Shown here in pieces: positions 1 through 11,179 of a stretch of DNA of 64,000 bases. Position numbers and translations under genes: made by a program. The notes under the pieces are model-generated. The model did not search any database and was not told the DNA's origin. It was given only the letters and a program-made list of their open reading frames with translations. The stretch lies in NCBI GenBank assembly GCA_030704615.1, contig CM060731.1:13268001-13332000 (forward strand), written 5' to 3'. Source of the DNA: Takakia lepidozioides. Taxonomy: Eukaryota; Streptophyta; Takakiopsida; Takakiales; Takakiaceae. The first letter of the stretch is position 1. Each line of letters starts with the position of its first letter.

Positions 1-475
1 ATTCCAGCTTTGATGATATCCCCATGCACCTCTTTGCCCTTCTCCAGGGCTGCTAGGCCTGCAATGCATACAAACATGATGTGGCCGGGCTGAACCCCTT
101 CCCCCATCATTTGCTCCATAGGTCTCCAAAGCCTCCATCCCACGTCCCTGCTGTGCATACCCTGCAAGCATCGCACTCCACGACACCACATCTCGTTCAG
201 CCATAGAGTTGAACACTCCCTTTGCATCCTCGATGCACCCACATTTTGCATACATGTCCACTAGGGTATTGTTCAAAATGACATTTGGTACAATTGCAGC
301 TCTGAAGGTGTCACCATGGACCTCCTTCCCCTTTTGCGTGCTTCTCCTCGTCTCATCTCCTCCTCCTCTCCTCCTTCCCGCATCATTTGCTCAATGCCTC
401 CATCCCACGCCCCTTCATATCCTGCGATCATCGCGTTCCATCCCTCGGCTACATAGTGTGGCGCAGGAGACAAAA
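1..475 (-). pseudogene. Pentatricopeptide repeat (PPR, PLS-type) gene fragment
   Basis: Read on the minus strand, the block contains PPR signatures: NNTLVDMYAKCGCIEDA, then AERDVVSWSAMLAGYAQQG, then a KGKEVHGDIIKAG-like stretch, which is the L-S-P order of plant organellar RNA-editing PPR proteins. The upstream part repeats the theme (EGWNAMIAGYEGAWDGG) but is broken by frameshifts and a purine-rich expansion. It runs off the left edge of the window, so the C-terminal side is unseen. Intact family members bind organellar RNA in chloroplast or mitochondrion; the frame breaks make this a fragment. A second, smaller PPR remnant lies near 37.9 kb on the plus strand. Confidence 0.75.
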
Positions 476-479
476 AAAA

Positions 480-1328
480 ACGCCAAGTCCTAGCCCTCCT
501 CTGTGTTCACAATTACCCTAATGGGCAACCTTATTAGCAACTTTTTGACTTTTTAACCTTTTGCACTTTGATTCATTCTAGGTCAGAGGCTAAATCCTGC
601 TACCAGACTTGTCTAGAAAACCAAAACACACGTAGACAAATATTTGATAATGGTAATAAAATATATTACCATTGGGCTGGTTTGAACACTTGTTAGTAAA
701 TTTAGGTTAGGATTTTTTTGAAATATTCTGGTTTTTTCTTTGATGTGTGAGATGACAAAGTCCAAGCATGTCACATAAACAAGGAGTTCAACGTAAGGAT
801 GATGCAAGTGTTTTGTGGCAAAAAAAATGTAAATCATGCCTATGCATATTTGTCCTACTTGTGTCATAGGTTGCAACGGAACGGGGCCACCTTTGAATGC
901 GATCCCATGCTCATTTCACCAAGGGCATTATAGACTTCATAATGTAGAGATTGAAAATGGGGTGTAGCAGGGGGTGATTCTTCACTTGCTAGTAGCCCAT
1001 CGTGCAGATTTCCAAACATGAACATGAAGTTCATAATCATTTTCCAAGGGCATCATTCTCAAACTCCCCATACACCACAATGTGGAAATTCTATGGTCAC
1101 ATTTCACACATGTGTGTAACATGCCATGTAAACTAAGCCAACTCCCGCCACGCTCATGGCTGTTTTCACACCGTTCTTGCCTCGGGTGTGGATCACATGT
1201 GAGACACCCCACAGTTAGGGCATATTTTGACCCACACCTTGGCTCACTCTACAGACCCGTGATAAAAGCCGTGGAATGTGCCAGGTGTGAGATGGCAGAG
1301 CCGTGGAAAAAGCCGGTTTCTCTTCTAG
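480..1328. other. No gene recognised (AT-rich non-coding)
   Basis: Short open frames only on both strands, none with recognisable motifs. Base composition becomes AT-rich after position 500. Confidence 0.5.
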
Positions 1329-1595
1329 TGTAAGCTCTTTGAGCTTTCCAAGGACGTTGTAAAGTATCCTGACATTTGGGTCAGATGCCAATGCCAGCTG
1401 AAATACCAAAAATACCTTAAGATGATCCACTCTATTTCGCAGAAGAAAGACCATCATGTTAAACAAATCAAGCACTGGCAATATCGAGCAAAAGAGATTC
1501 TCGATGAAACAAATATTAGGCAGGTAGCACTGAGCATGGTAGATGAAGCTGATTTGGAGGCTGAAGTGGCTAAGGGCAAGTTGGAAGCACATTAA
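1329..1595 (+). CDS. Exon-like open reading frame, unknown product
   Basis: An 88-codon frame runs from a plausible splice acceptor (TTCTCTTCTAG, ending at 1328) to a TAA. The product is charged and helical in character, for example KHWQYRAKEILDETNIRQ and DEADLEAEVAKGKLEAH. I do not recognise the family. No ATG opens it, so if real it is a terminal exon whose upstream exons are missing or in unseen sequence. The opposite strand is also open across this stretch. It could be a fragment carried by a transposon; no neighbour helps assign it. Confidence 0.25.
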   Translation, partial: CKLFELSKDVVKYPDIWVRCQCQLKYQKYLKMIHSISQKKDHHVKQIKHWQYRAKEILDETNIRQVALSMVDEADLEAEVAKGKLEAH

Positions 1596-2060
1596 ATGTC
1601 CTAGCAAAATCCGGTTAGGCATTAAACTTCCCTGAACGCGTCGGTCTGACAAAGGCGAGGACCTTAAGGATGGCCTGAAGGGCCTAGCTACCCTGGGTAA
1701 TTGGCTAATATTTAAACTCGGAGCGGGAAGACAAACCAGTCGTGTTCAAGAATTAAATCAATCAGTAAACCAATCAATCAACCAGTCGGGTTGAAGAAAT
1801 AAATCAAATTGCAGGAACTTGAAGGAAATCTTTATATATATATATATATTTAGATTGCTTTTATGATACATAGATGTAGCGTAGGTGTGTTGGTTAGTTT
1901 GTAGTGTCTTAGAAATATTATAACGTGGAGGTCTTAGGTTCAAGTATACGTTGTATGATATATGTAGAACAATGAACATATCGCCATTAGACAGAACCGG
2001 AGTCAATGGTCAACAAATTTTTGAAATTCAAATTTCAAATTCAAATTTTCCCGCCTAATT
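1596..2060. other. AT-rich spacer with (TA)n and TCAATCAACCAG-type simple repeats
   Basis: Contains a TATATATATA run near 1833-1850 and short CAATCAAT repeats near 1750-1790. No coding signal. Confidence 0.5.
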
Positions 2061-2079
2061 TCAAATGTACCCCCTTAAA

Positions 2080-2315
2080 TTGTGACATCCGGGCGTCGCA
2101 TTTTGCGACCCCTTTGCAGAATAGGTTTTTTTTTTTTTCGACGCCCGGGAGTCGCAAATCGCGGTTTCGCATATTTGCGACGTTTTTTTGGCGATGGGCT
2201 TGCGACGTTTGGGCGTCGCAAATTTGGTTTTTTCCCCGTCCGAAAAATGCTGTTTTACGACGCCGCGGCGTGGCCGCGGCATCGAAACCCCCCCCCCCCC
2301 ATTTTTTCCTATAGT
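2080..2315 (-). mobile_element. CACTA (En/Spm-type) element terminus with subterminal repeats
   Basis: Read inward on the minus strand from 2315, the sequence begins CACTATAGGAAAAAATGGGGG and is followed by repeated GGCGTCGCAA/TTGCGACGCC motifs in both orientations over about 200 bp. A CACTA start plus dense subterminal repeats is the hallmark of En/Spm elements. The element should extend leftward. No partner CACTATAGG end is visible to the left, so it is truncated or its partner is rearranged. The same GACGCC-type repeats recur at 15.66-16.19 kb. It interrupts the C5-methyltransferase-like minus-strand frame at 2316. Confidence 0.65.
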
Positions 2316-2329
2316 GACATCATCTGGGG

Positions 2330-3015
2330 AATAAACATTCTCAACCTCTTCAAAAACATTAGTCACTTTGGCCTCCAACTGATCCTCAGTGTATGGCTCT
2401 CCCCACTCCTCATATTGCTCCTTGAGAGATCCAATGACTCTCTCTCTCCGCAAATCATCCCACATCTGTCATGGGTGTTTGCACCCCATGATCCTGTGCT
2501 CGCCCCCACTCATTGCCTCAACCGTCTCGGTTGGCAAGGATGATGCAATATCCAATGGAAATGCCGAAGTAGCCACCACTGCTTGCAATCTCCGTTGCTC
2601 AGCCATGCACAAGTCAATGACCCATGTCAAGCAATTTAGATCAATTGCTTGACCCAACACGTGTCGGCGTGATGCCTCTGACAGAGCTGACACAGTTGTA
2701 GTGCCCATGGCCCGAGCAGCTCTGGTGGTGCAAGATTGGTCCACCACAATCGAGGTCGATGCGCGCGTGATCCCACCACTGCTACATCCAATAGCACCGC
2801 CGATCCAATCCAAGACCGCACCTGATGCAAACTGGCCATAACCCTGGCCCGAGAGTCCCCCATAAAAGGAACATTCTCCAAGATATATGCTAGAGGTTAC
2901 ACTTGCCTCGTCTGCAAGTCACGCAACACTCGTAACATCTCCCAAAATAAATGCGTCTCTTGCATCATGCAAGCCATTCCCATGACATGCGGGAGAGTGT
3001 CCTTGGCAATGCCAT
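2330..3015 (-). pseudogene. C5 DNA methyltransferase, motif IV to VIII portion
   Basis: Minus-strand frames show the C5-methyltransferase motif series. A motif IV-like GWHCQGHSPA lies just inside 3015; the usual Pro of the PC pair reads His. Then comes YILENVPFMGDSRARVM (motif VI, ENV) and VGSRAHRPRLWWTNL (motif VIII, RxR). Downstream frames (SRRHVLGQAIDLNCLTW, MWDDLRRERVIGS) probably continue the same polyprotein. Frameshifts separate the blocks and an in-frame TGA precedes MWDDL. Intact enzymes of this family transfer a methyl group from SAM to cytosine C5. Motif I is not here: it is on the opposite strand in the adjacent inverted segment. The block ends at the CACTA terminus. Confidence 0.65.
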
Positions 3016-3834
3016 CCGGATATCGCCAAGTCAATGGCACTATGCCGGCCCATTGTTACGGACGCGATGTCCTATGATGTGCTTGTTGGTGGGGCTGTGT
3101 TGTACCCCATAGGATTTACTCTAGATTTTTGGGAGGAAACGATATCATACAGGCCGGAATGGCGGTCAGGGGATGGTCGACGTGCACTGCTCCTAGTGCG
3201 ATTTATTGGGAATGTAGCGGTGGATCATAGGAACATGATGCCCACATTGGCTGCATTCTCAGGGGTGGTGGCTTGGGGTGGTGAGCTCTTGGAGGGCAAT
3301 AGCCATGCAAATGATAGGCCACCAACTGATGAGGACAAACAATTGGCATAAAAGGCTGATTTGCTTCCTCATGTGCCTGTTTATATTCCACTGTGGGGTA
3401 CAGTTGGGAATTTGCATCGAGTAGTAGACGAGTGTGTGTACCAAGCATGGCAAGAGGCCTATCCATTGGTGAGTGAGGAGAGTTCAGTGACATCACCTGA
3501 ATCTCCTCAGTTAGCTCATTTGGACACAGTGCCCATTACCTGACAACCACCTGACTCAGAAATTTGTTTGCTAGACCTGTTTGGAGGCATGAGCAATGGG
3601 CTTGCAGGAGTGTTGCAAGCTGGGATTAAAGTACGAAAGTACTTGTATGTGGAGAAGGATGAGATATCTCGGCGTATTTCTATGCGTCACGTTGCCTTGC
3701 TCACACACCAATACCCTGAGTTGCTGCCTCTCTCAGCAATTCAAGGGTACCAAAAGCCCTTGCCAACAGACATTACCATACTGGGGGCGGATGATTTGGG
3801 CTCTCATGACTGAGTCGTCCGTAGGATGATCCGG
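3016..3834 (+). pseudogene. Inverted segment: aspartic protease C-terminus plus methyltransferase motif I
   Basis: Plus-strand frames read MSYDVLVGGAVLYPIGFTLD (the C-terminal half of a retropepsin-like protease), a linker, then CLLDLFGGMSNGLAGVLQAG, which is C5-methyltransferase motif I with the following acidic SAM-binding strand (YLYVEKDE). Flanking blocks of the same element lie on the minus strand: protease N-terminus to the right, motifs IV-VIII to the left. Flipping this segment would make the polyprotein order continuous. Both edges carry the hexamer CCGGAT in inverted orientation (3016-3021 and 3829-3834). A TAA near 3349 and a TGA at 3541 interrupt the frame. Confidence 0.65.
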
Positions 3835-3839
3835 CTGTA

Positions 3840-6800
3840 ATCGAATGAAGAGCTCATGGCATGTTATCGCGCCTTCTCTGAACCACCCAAAGATGTTTGA
3901 ATTTGGAAATGGCAAGGCTCCAAGTCCGCCTCTGTAAGGCCCAAGCCTGCAATTGCTGCTCTCCCCAACATCAATGGCTGTGCTCCCGAGTCCAACAAGA
4001 CCCGCAGTGGCCTATACCTCCTCCCGGCTGGGCCACCCAACTGAAACACACCATCCTGATTGTCCACTAGGACTACCCCAGAAGTCACCATACTACACTC
4101 AATGGCTGGTCTAGCTGACAACTCCTGCAACCTTGCAGCTGTGGCTGTCTTCACCCTTGAATCCAGGGCATCCATGCACTGCACCTTATCCGCTATCCCC
4201 ACACATAGTGCCGATGCATCACCACTCTCATAGAGTGCAGCCGCCAGTCTAAACACTGCAGTTGGCCGCATCCCCGGCATTGCAATTGTCGTGGTAGAAA
4301 ACAATGGAGCTTGGCAAATTGCCGAAGCCGCCCCCAACAATGTACTGGCTGCACCTTGCTTTGCAGTACCACCCGCTAGCATTTTACGAGCCATACCAAC
4401 TCTCCCCAATGGCACTCGTGGCTCTACCTCTGACACACTTGGGCGAGCGGGTGCCATCGATGGCATAGTTGGCACTGTCTCAGCAAATGTGAAAGACAGT
4501 GGAAGCCTTGTCTGCCGACTTGCTTCCCCTCTTTGTGGATCAAAATCCACATCTGCTCTTCTTGGCTCAGGAGGACGCGTTGCTGCTCGAGTGACAGGAG
4601 CTGCAGAATCCACATGCAATGGTCCTGCAAGTGCGGCTCCACACATGAAGCCCATACTAATCTGGTCTTCCCTAGGTATAGGAGGTTGTGCAGGTAGGGC
4701 TTGAACCTCAGACCTTAGAGTTGGCGCAACATGAGTAGTGGCCATGGTAGCAAGACGTTGCTCTAGCTCGGCAAGCCTATCCACCATGCCTTGGTCATGA
4801 CCTTGACCCTAACCTTGTGCTCCTTGGTTTTGGTTACGACCTCCACCACGACCTCTGCCTCCTCTACCTCTCTGGAATACATTGTCTCGTCATCGGCCAC
4901 CATTGTTCCCTTGGAACTGGCCTGGCCGTAGCTCAGGATGCAAGTCATAACAATGGGCCTCCTCATGCCCGTACTTGCCACAATGCCCACACTGTAGTTG
5001 TGTAGGCTATGCATGTGCCAACCTTTTGCCTCTCTCTAGGCAATCCTTCTTCAAATGTGGTCATCCACAATCCCAACATGACACACTTGTCTGTTGTTGG
5101 CCTGAGAATGAAGGGAGAGACCTTTGCATTTGAGATCCCCTCTGACCTTCCCTGTGCTTTGTCTGAGCCCCCTTGTTGCCTTGAGCACGCTGTGGTAGTG
5201 GTTGTTGTTGGCTAGGAGCCCCACTTCTTTGTGTCTCCTTGCCAAACCCACCATAACCACTCGCTCTTCCACCATGTTGATCTTTATCCACTCTGCTAGC
5301 AAAAACATATTTGCTAGGGTGGGTTGGGCCACTTGTAGGAGAGTTGCATCCGCACCCTTCTCCTCAACTCCTTGTCCAATATCCCATACTAGAATTGGAC
5401 TGCCTGAGCTTCCGTAACCCCTTGGGTTACACTTATCAATCGCCTCATGCGCGTATAAGCCTCCCTCAAACTCTCGATAGACTTTCATTGGAACTCTTGC
5501 AAGCTCCGCAATTTCTCCGTCCTTATCCCCTGGTAGTTTCTCCTTAACTCCTCGAAGAACTCCACAACTGGGTTAAAGGCAGGCACGGGTGTTGGTGCTG
5601 CAACAGGAGCTTGGTGGACTTCCCAGCTCATGTTCCACTTGTCATCCCACTACTGCTTGCAGAAGCTGCCGGTGTAGCTGCCGGTGTTACCACTCCTCTT
5701 GTGCCTCTAGTGATGGAGACATAGTCAGGTGACCAATACACCCGCCATTCCTCAATCTCCACCTCATGTCCCCGCCTAAACTTATGGTAGTCATCCATGG
5801 GCGACCCCTCAAGGTGTTGTAACCAGTGTTGTGCGGGTACCCGCTTAGGCGGATTGGAACCGGAACCGGCGGGTATGGGTTTTTCCAGGAACCGACTGGG
5901 AACTGGAACCGGGGGGTTAGTGGCGGTTCCAGATCCGGTTCCCGCACTAGGGTTTTTGTTTTTGTTTTTTTTTTCCGTGATCTGTCATCTCTCACCTCCA
6001 ATCTGCGCGATCTGCTGCAGTAGCGCGACTTCAGTGCGGGGGAGGGAGCAGCGCATAACAGCACGGGGAGGAAGGAGCAACGCGCCTCAGCGCGGGGGAG
6101 AGGGATCAGCGCACCAGCGCGTGGGGGAGGGAGCAACGTTTTTTTTTTTTTTTTTTTTTTTTTGGTTGGTTGGTTGGTTGGTTTTCATGGTTCTGTAGTC
6201 TCGCACCTCCCACCTGCGCGATGTGCTGCGAGCATCAGCACATGGGAGGGAGCAGCGTAGGGAGGTAGCATCGTAGGCAGCAAATTTTATTTTATTTTAT
6301 TTTATTTTCTCACATTGTATCGTCTCTCATGTCTGTTTTTGAATAGTGAGGAAGTCCACTTAGATGAGATCGAGGAGTTGATTGCAGAGGCCGAGTTGTT
6401 TGAGATAAAATGATTTCTTTGTGTATTCTACACACATTAATTTATACCCGCTTACATTGCATTATTATTATTTCATAAATTTGTATATTTTCAACATGGT
6501 CAAAAGATTTGATATAATTAATGGGGATTCACAAATCATTTTCAGATTTATAAAAACGATCAAAAAAATAATATACATTTTTAAATTCAAAAAATAGAGA
6601 ACCGGAACCGGAAACTGGAACTGGCGGTTGTTTCCCAAGAAATACCCGGAATTGGAACCGGAACCGCTTCATAAAAAAGAACCGGATCCAGAACTGGAAC
6701 CGTCTCTTTAAATATACCAAGGAACCGGAACCGAAGGTTCCTTCAATATGGCAAGAACCGCACAACACTGGTTGAAACAGCCCCTTCCACGCCATAAAAG

Positions 6801-7114
6801 AAAATGTGGATTGCGCATCTGCTGCAAATCACACCAACTATCAAACTCATGTATAAAATCATCAAGCTCGATGGTGCCCACAACTCCAGAGTACTGACGT
6901 GGCCCCTTCGTAGCTCCATACATTTCCTCCATCGTATCCCACAACAATGGCACGGAAATGGCTTGCATCCTGGCAAGAATCCTCCTAAATCTGAGTCTGA
7001 ACCTTCCTCAGAAGACACTGAAGGTGAAGGTGGCCTAAACCGCACACCTCGTCTTGTATATCCACTAGTATCGTTGGTGCTCGTACCGGCACTCTCCTCA
7101 GCAACTGGTGGCAC
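3840..7114 (-). pseudogene. Retrotransposon gag, zinc knuckles and protease N-terminus
   Basis: From the right the minus strand encodes a Ser/Glu-rich N-terminus, a gag body (DDFIHEFDSWCDLQQM; after the hAT insertion WKGLFQHLEGSPMDDYHKF; then FFEELRRNYQGIRTEKLRSL), and two CCHC knuckles (CWDCG-x-PHLKKDC and CGHCGKYGHEEAHC). After an Ala/Pro-rich linker comes the protease active site RVLLDSGAQPLMLG. Gag packages the element RNA; the protease matures the polyprotein. The frame is broken by the 947-bp insertion, by frameshifts, and by a TGA inside the first knuckle. The longest intact stretch is 307 codons (3864-4787), spanning the linker and protease. It ends where the inverted segment begins. 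Confidence 0.7.
5824..6770. mobile_element. Non-autonomous hAT-type element with 8-bp target-site duplication
   Basis: Ends are CAGTGTTGTGCGG and its inverse CCGCACAACACTG. Flanks are GTTGTAAC (5816-5823) and GTTGAAAC (6771-6778), an 8-bp duplication with one mismatch. Eight-base duplications and CAGTGTTG-type ends are typical of hAT elements. The interior has no transposase: it holds clustered GGAACCGG repeats in both terminal regions, a poly(T) run, (TTGG)n near 6162-6181 and (TTTTA)n near 6286-6307. It interrupts the retrotransposon gag, so it arrived later. Confidence 0.8.
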
Positions 7115-7190
7115 CTCCGTGATGAAAACTCACAACCACACATGTTGTAAACATGTCTCTAATCCCCCTTTCCACAAGGTAACCAGGTAG

Positions 7191-7844
7191 AGAACCTGTG
7201 CGGCTTATGGCTTAGACTACTAGGTTCGTAACATAAACCTGCACCTGCATCCACCACAATCACTCCTATGGTCTGCTGGTCATCAACCCAGCCTCACCAT
7301 AAGAGAAACAATGATGGTCTGACTGGTCATCACCCCAGCCTCACCACCGGCAGCACGTTCTAGGATTGACCGGTGATCAAATCCGGACCAACCTCCTATG
7401 AAAACAAGCGCCCACACAAAGCTAATATGGTGCACAGTCAAGCATGCACGTGTGGGAGGATCCAAACACAAGAAAATCAAGACAGCAGCTCCCCCACACT
7501 AAACACACTCCACAGTATCGCTCCTACAATGACACCCCAGCCCAAACTCAGACTGACTCTTGCCTCCACCTGCGGAAAGGTTTTGGCCTAAGAGAGGGTG
7601 AAAGACTACAGGGAAAAGAGACTAAAGCAATTCCTAACCCCAGAATGCTCTCATCCCACTACCTTATCTCCACACTCTCTTGCTAAAGCAATAGACAAGA
7701 CTACATTTCAAGGGTCTCTCAAACAACTCTCCAAGAGCCCTCAAGAATATGTCTCTCAAACAATCTCACTAAGGCTCCCAATCCTTGCACAATGGGACTC
7801 CAAAACAGTACATCAAAGCCCATGAGCCTACCAAAACTTAGTCC
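7191..7844. other. Non-coding, with a short local duplication
   Basis: The only structure seen is a near-repeat of ATGGTCTGCTGGTCATCAACC near 7268-7300 and 7312-7345. No gene recognised. Confidence 0.4.
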
Positions 7845-8140
7845 TCGAGGACCCCAAATAGTCCCTCACACAAGTCGCCAAAGATTCCTCAAGCTCGCCA
7901 AATATTGGCCTCCAAGTACCCCAAATAGTCCTCCAAAGAACTCCAAATGGTCCTCCAAATGGTCATTTTAGGACCCCAAACAGTCCTCCAAGGACTCCCA
8001 ATGGTCCTCCAAACAGTCCTCCCAGGACTCCCAATGGTCCTCCAAATGGTCCTCCAAGGACCCCAAACAGTCATCCAATGACTCCCAATGGTCCACCAAA
8101 TGGTCCTCCAAGGACCCCAAACAATCCTCCAAGGACTCTT
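7845..8140. repeat. Degenerate tandem repeat, TCCTCCAAGGACYCC family
   Basis: Imperfect units built from GGACCCCAAACAGTCCTCC and AAGGACTCCCAATGGTCCTCC recur about every 20-45 bp. The open frames over it are repeat translations, not genes. Confidence 0.8.
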
Positions 8141-9840
8141 CCTATGTCACTATGTTCCCAATGCGTTCCCAATGTTCCCTTAGAATATTCCTGAGAATAT
8201 GCCATAGTATTCCCCCAATATTCCCTTGGGCCTATATGTATTTTCTTTGTATTCCCCCTTGTATTCTCCTTAGGAATAGCCATTTCCCCCTCATAGAGTA
8301 GTTCATTTTCCCCCTAGGCTTTAGCCATTTCCCCCTCTATTTCCTTGAGGTTTAGCCTTACCAAGCTAGGGTTTGTGCTCCTTGGGGCTCTATGCTTAAT
8401 CCCCTTAAGCATACATGCAATTCTTAGGGTACCAAGGCAAATTCCCTTGATCTTCTTTACCTTAAGCTACTCAAGTTTGTCTCCAACTCAATTAACAATG
8501 CATTGGCCACACAACAAGCTCAATTTCTCATTGGAACTCAAAATCAAGCTTGTACTTCTTTTGGCAAGCTACCAAGCCTTGGTCATTCAAGCTCCCTTCA
8601 CTTGCTAGCTCAAGAGCCACTCCTCTCAAGCTTGAAATTGCAAAGCTCAAGCCAAAAACATGCATCACCTCATACACAAGGGAATCAACTTGCTCCGTTC
8701 ACCTTCTAGCTCTCCGCATGCTTGAAATTGGAAGCCACACTTGGGAAGCATGCTTGAATGATGATCTCTCTTCAAGGACTTTCCACAAGTTGTTATCCAA
8801 GCCCTTCCAATGCCCTAAGCTTGGCTCTATACCATCATGATTGAAAGACTTCTTCACATGCTCCCCTTCAAACCTCTTGAGCTTCCAAATGCTCTCCAAG
8901 TGCTTGCCCTTGTTGTCTTCAAGCCCAAGCCTATGTAGCTCCTTGGCTTCTCTTCCACAACATCCACACTTGAGCTTGCTTAACCCTAGATTGACAGTGA
9001 AATGAATACTAACAATCATTTAGTTGCTCTCCATAAGCCATGGCACACACCATTGACTCCATAATGTATAGAAATGATTCTCAATCCTTAGAATCCATGC
9101 TTCCACATACACAAGACTTCCCTCTTGCAATCCTTGCAAATCTTGTGGCAAACAAGCCCCTTCTTGAGCTCCCCGACACCTTGGTGTAACACCACAAGTA
9201 TCTTTCTTGTAACCCTTGCAAGCCTTGTAATACAAGAGCTAAATTCTCCTTGCTCTCAATTCCTTGGTGCATGCAACTTCACCAAGCACCTTTCTTTGCA
9301 AGCCTTGTGATCTACAAGAGTTCCATCTTTGAGCTCTCCACCTCCTTAGGATAAAGCAATATCTCTCAAATCCCTAACACCACAAGGATTTTCCTTTGCA
9401 ATATATGCAACACCTTGCAACACAAGAGTTATCTTCCCAAGCTCTTCAACACACAAGTGATAAACTAACCCTTACACTCCGCACTCACAAGCATAAGGTC
9501 GTCTTCTTGTAGTGATAATGAAAGTGAACACAATGGAAACACTCCACTCATGAATCCACTCAATCACATAAACTAAGTCAAGCTAAGGGAATCCACCCTA
9601 CAAAGCCCTCAACATACTCCCTCTCAATACCTAGAACTATGGAGGTAAGAGAGGCTCATGGAGGCTCAACTACAAGAAGATGAGCCCTCCTCAACACTCA
9701 CAAGGGGAAAACCCATCCCCATGTCCCAAGTGAGGTTTGACACCTCATTTGGCATATGAGACCAAATGAAGTCCAAACACACAAAATACAAATATAAATA
9801 TCCAAAATATCCTAGTTAACTAGAAGTAGGTAATTCTAGT
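8141..9840. repeat. Non-coding repeat region; TTGCAAGCCTTG units and dispersed repeat copy A
   Basis: From 9110 to 9470, degenerate units of roughly 100-120 bp share (C)CTTGCAAGCCTTGT, ACAAGAG and AGCTC blocks. From about 9500 to 9760 the sequence resembles 15.43-15.64 kb: TAAGTCAAGCTAAG, GGGAATCCACCCTAC, GAGGCTCAACTACAAGAAGATGAGCCC. No coding content is recognised. Confidence 0.55.
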
Positions 9841-10204
9841 TAACCATGACTAAAACCATGACATGGCTCTTAGTTACGCCAGCTTCGGCCGGAGTCTTCT
9901 CTCTAAATAATATATGTATACACACATAACTGGCGTTTTTATTTTTATTCCCCTTATCCAGTTCTCTATCGGATTATTTATCATCGTGATGCCAGTGTGC
10001 CATCAAGATCTGGACGCAGACTCGGAAATATCCCATTAGGCAACACCCACCTGATCGAGCAGGCAACTTCCATTTTCTTCTTGCTATCACCACATTGATG
10101 CGTACATTTGCATCTGTAGCTGTAGGATGGCACACACTGGTCGGTTGGTTTTTAAATTTTGAAGTTCTCACCACAACTATGAAACGTTTCATTACATAGT
10201 CCTT

Positions 10205-10290
10205 ATTCCATCACCCTAAGACGGAAGGCAGTAAACCCACGGGCTGAAGAGATACCACAATTTGGGAGGCATCAAATATTATTATTATCA
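10205..10290 (+). repeat. SINE-like tail, related to the 61.4-kb unit
   Basis: GGAAGGCAGTAAACCCACGGGCTGAAGAGATACCACAATTTGGGAGGC-type sequence (GGAAGGCAGTAA at 10223, then CATCAAATATTATTATTA) matches the distal half of the unit at 61.35-61.50 kb. The tRNA-related head is missing, so this is a truncated copy. Confidence 0.55.
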
Positions 10291-10659
10291 CCCCAAGCCA
10301 AACATTGGACGCTGTAATTATGAGAATATATTTTGCAGTATACATTTCAATTTCAATAATTCACAGTGAAAGTTTCTACTATCACTTTGACACCAACAAG
10401 TGTTCAAACCGGAGCAATGGCAATGTATTTTACTTAAGCTACTACAAATTGTTTGTCTACGTGGTGTTAAGGTTTTCTAGAGAAGCCTGGTAGACGGATT
10501 TTAGCCTCTGACCACTAGAATGAATGAAAGTGCCGAAGGTTTTAAAAACCTCGCAAATTTCCTTTTAGGTTTGCCCATTAGGGTAGCCGCCAACAGAGAG
10601 GGCTGGGCCATAGCACCTTTTTTGGCTTGTTTTGTTATATTAGTATGGAGCCGAGAGCC

Positions 10660-10932
10660 TGGAACGCCAGCCAGCGGAAGATATGCAGGGGCCTTTGATG
10701 CAGGCTTTGATGTCCCCACTTGGTCTTAGCAGGCGCGGTTTGTTCTCTTAGTATCGAGCCGAGGCAAGGCACGCTGTGAATTGGGAAATATATCAATATC
10801 CCTGTCATATATTTCCCAATTCACGTTCTGCCTTGCATTGGGCATTGAGCATGGAATGCCAGCCAGCGGAAGATATGCAGGGCCTGGGATGGATGCTATG
10901 TTGTCACCGCTTCGTCTTAGCAGGCGCGGTTT
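10660..10932. repeat. Direct repeat pair flanking a strong hairpin
   Basis: TGGAAYGCCAGCCAGCGGAAG and CTTAGCAGGCGCGGTTT blocks occur at 10660-10742 and again at 10852-10932. Between them lies a perfect 18-bp inverted repeat, GTGAATTGGGAAATATAT (10776-10793) and its complement (10807-10824), extended imperfectly by GCAAGGCA/TGCCTTGC. It looks like a foldback or MITE remnant. Confidence 0.7.
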
Positions 10933-11179
10933 GAAGCCGGGAGGGGTGTCTTGCAGCTTGGGTTTTGGGCTGATGATGTAACCGCGACCCTAAGCCCGGA
11001 GGGGTTTCACGTAGCGATCGCAGATGGAGACATTTGCAAATGATGAGTACACCGCAGGAGCTCTCTCAAGTGGAAATTTGACGATGGTAGGACAACCGGG
11101 GCTTTTGTTTAATGTACGATGTGAAGAAGTTTGTCCATCCTGCAAACGTGGGCTACCGGCTCCTATTAGTATCATGATT

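Larger units (their letters stand above)
2316..7190 (-). mobile_element. Decayed gypsy-like retrotransposon encoding a C5 DNA methyltransferase
   Basis: On the minus strand, gag, two CCHC zinc knuckles, an aspartic protease and a cytosine-5 DNA methyltransferase can be read in order if one internal segment (3016-3834) is considered inverted. No reverse transcriptase, integrase or LTR is identifiable in the window, so the 3' part is missing, probably lost at the CACTA terminus at 2315. A hAT-type element splits gag at 5824-6770. Stops and frameshifts occur throughout. Retrotransposon-borne C5 methyltransferases are known from dinoflagellates and the charophyte Klebsormidium. Confidence 0.65.

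Noticed and set aside
1215-1652. 145-codon minus-strand frame
   Set aside because: No motif, and it overlaps a more protein-like plus-strand frame (1329-1595). Treated as a shadow.
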